NCBI GenBank assembly: GCA_031285975.1
Contig: JAITVE010000002.1
Span: 1 to 6,117, forward strand
Direction of reading: 5' to 3'
DNA: 6,117 nucleotides
Source: Candidatus Adiutrix sp.
GTDB taxonomy: Bacteria; Desulfobacterota; Desulfarculia; Adiutricales; Adiutricaceae
The notes below the pieces were generated by a model. That model had not been told where the DNA came from. It ran no database searches and saw nothing but the letters and a program-made list of their open reading frames with translations. This document shows, piece after piece, positions 5,735 to 6,117 of this stretch. Position numbers and translations under genes: made by a program. Each line of letters starts with the position of its first letter. Within the stretch, counting starts at the first letter, position 1.

Positions 5735-6117
5735 ATGCAGCTTCTGCAAGCCTTTAATACGAAAATGAATAAAATACTCTGCGGCCTCATGTTCGCCACC
5801 TTCACCCTCATGGTCATCCTGACCTTCTTGCAGGTCGTGTTCCGCTACGCCATCGAGATGCCGCTGGCCTGGTCGGAAGAAGGGGCGCGCTACCTCTTCA
5901 TGTGGGCGACCTATCTTGGCGCGAGCGTCGCCTTTTACGAAAATAAACACATCAACGTCACCCTGTTCACGGATTTTCTGAACCCCCGCTCCAAGGCGGC
6001 CGTCCTGCTGTTGGCGGATATTCTGTGCCTGGCCTTTCTGGCTGTGTTCGTGTACCAGGGGGCCATTGTGGCCAAACGGGTGCTCATGCTCGGCCAGTTT
6101 TCCCCTTCCATGCCCTG
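5735..6117 (+). CDS. dctQ: TRAP transporter small permease subunit (DctQ family), 3' end outside window
   Basis: An open frame starts at ATG 5735, with AGGAGG (5725-5730) as a strong ribosome binding site, and runs off the window after 127 codons. It is the small four-helix membrane subunit of a TRAP transporter. Hydrophobic segments fall at about 16-38, 53-67 and 88-110. The family hallmark is WSEEGARYLFMWATYLGAS (46-64), followed by a short charged loop (ENKHINV, 69-75). DctQ pairs with the large DctM subunit to form the sodium-driven permease served by the DctP upstream. Most DctQ proteins are about 160-180 residues, so perhaps 40-50 residues are missing, and a dctM gene is expected next. 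A DctQ-DctM fusion cannot be ruled out from this fragment. Confidence 0.92.
   Translation, partial: MQLLQAFNTKMNKILCGLMFATFTLMVILTFLQVVFRYAIEMPLAWSEEGARYLFMWATYLGASVAFYENKHINVTLFTDFLNPRSKAAVLLLADILCLAFLAVFVYQGAIVAKRVLMLGQFSPSMP

Overview
The window reads as a GC-rich bacterial catabolic locus, most like those of Desulfovibrionaceae (Desulfovibrio/Bilophila type). This placement is an inference. It rests on the codon style, on a PrpR_N-type sigma-54 activator next to a TRAP transporter and a CoA-transferase, and on an IS5-type element; no marker gene fixes the taxonomy.

Layout. Positions 1-117 are the AT-rich end of an insertion sequence: the first 25 codons of an IS5-family transposase on the minus strand, its promoter, and a probable terminal inverted repeat ending at 117. 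At 191-2128 (+) lies a sigma-54 enhancer-binding regulator with PrpR_N, PAS, AAA+ and Fis-type HTH domains. The 321-base gap 2129-2449 is a control region. It holds two copies of a dyad TAYCA-TTTT-TGATA exactly 31 bp apart, an IHF-like site, a near-consensus -24/-12 (sigma-54) promoter, and a leader of about 133 nt with several possible hairpins. Downstream, all on the plus strand and closely spaced, are a class III (CaiB/BaiF) CoA-transferase (2450-3649), an HMG-CoA lyase family enzyme (3675-4607), a TRAP periplasmic binding protein DctP (4655-5626) and a TRAP small membrane subunit DctQ, cut by the window end (5735-6117). The dctP-dctQ gap contains two strong GC-rich hairpins.

How the parts fit together (inference). 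A small carboxylate is captured by DctP and imported by DctQ and a DctM presumably just beyond the window. The CoA-transferase activates it to a CoA thioester, and the lyase splits that by retro-Claisen/aldol chemistry into acetyl-CoA plus a keto acid. 3-Hydroxy-3-methylglutarate or a related branched 3-hydroxy-dicarboxylate is the most economical substrate guess. The neighbouring activator probably senses the substrate or its product and switches on the operon through the paired upstream sites. The individual gene families are well known. The least ordinary parts are the readable enhancer/IHF/sigma-54 architecture, the unassigned substrate of this import-activate-cleave cassette, and the IS insertion just upstream of the regulator.
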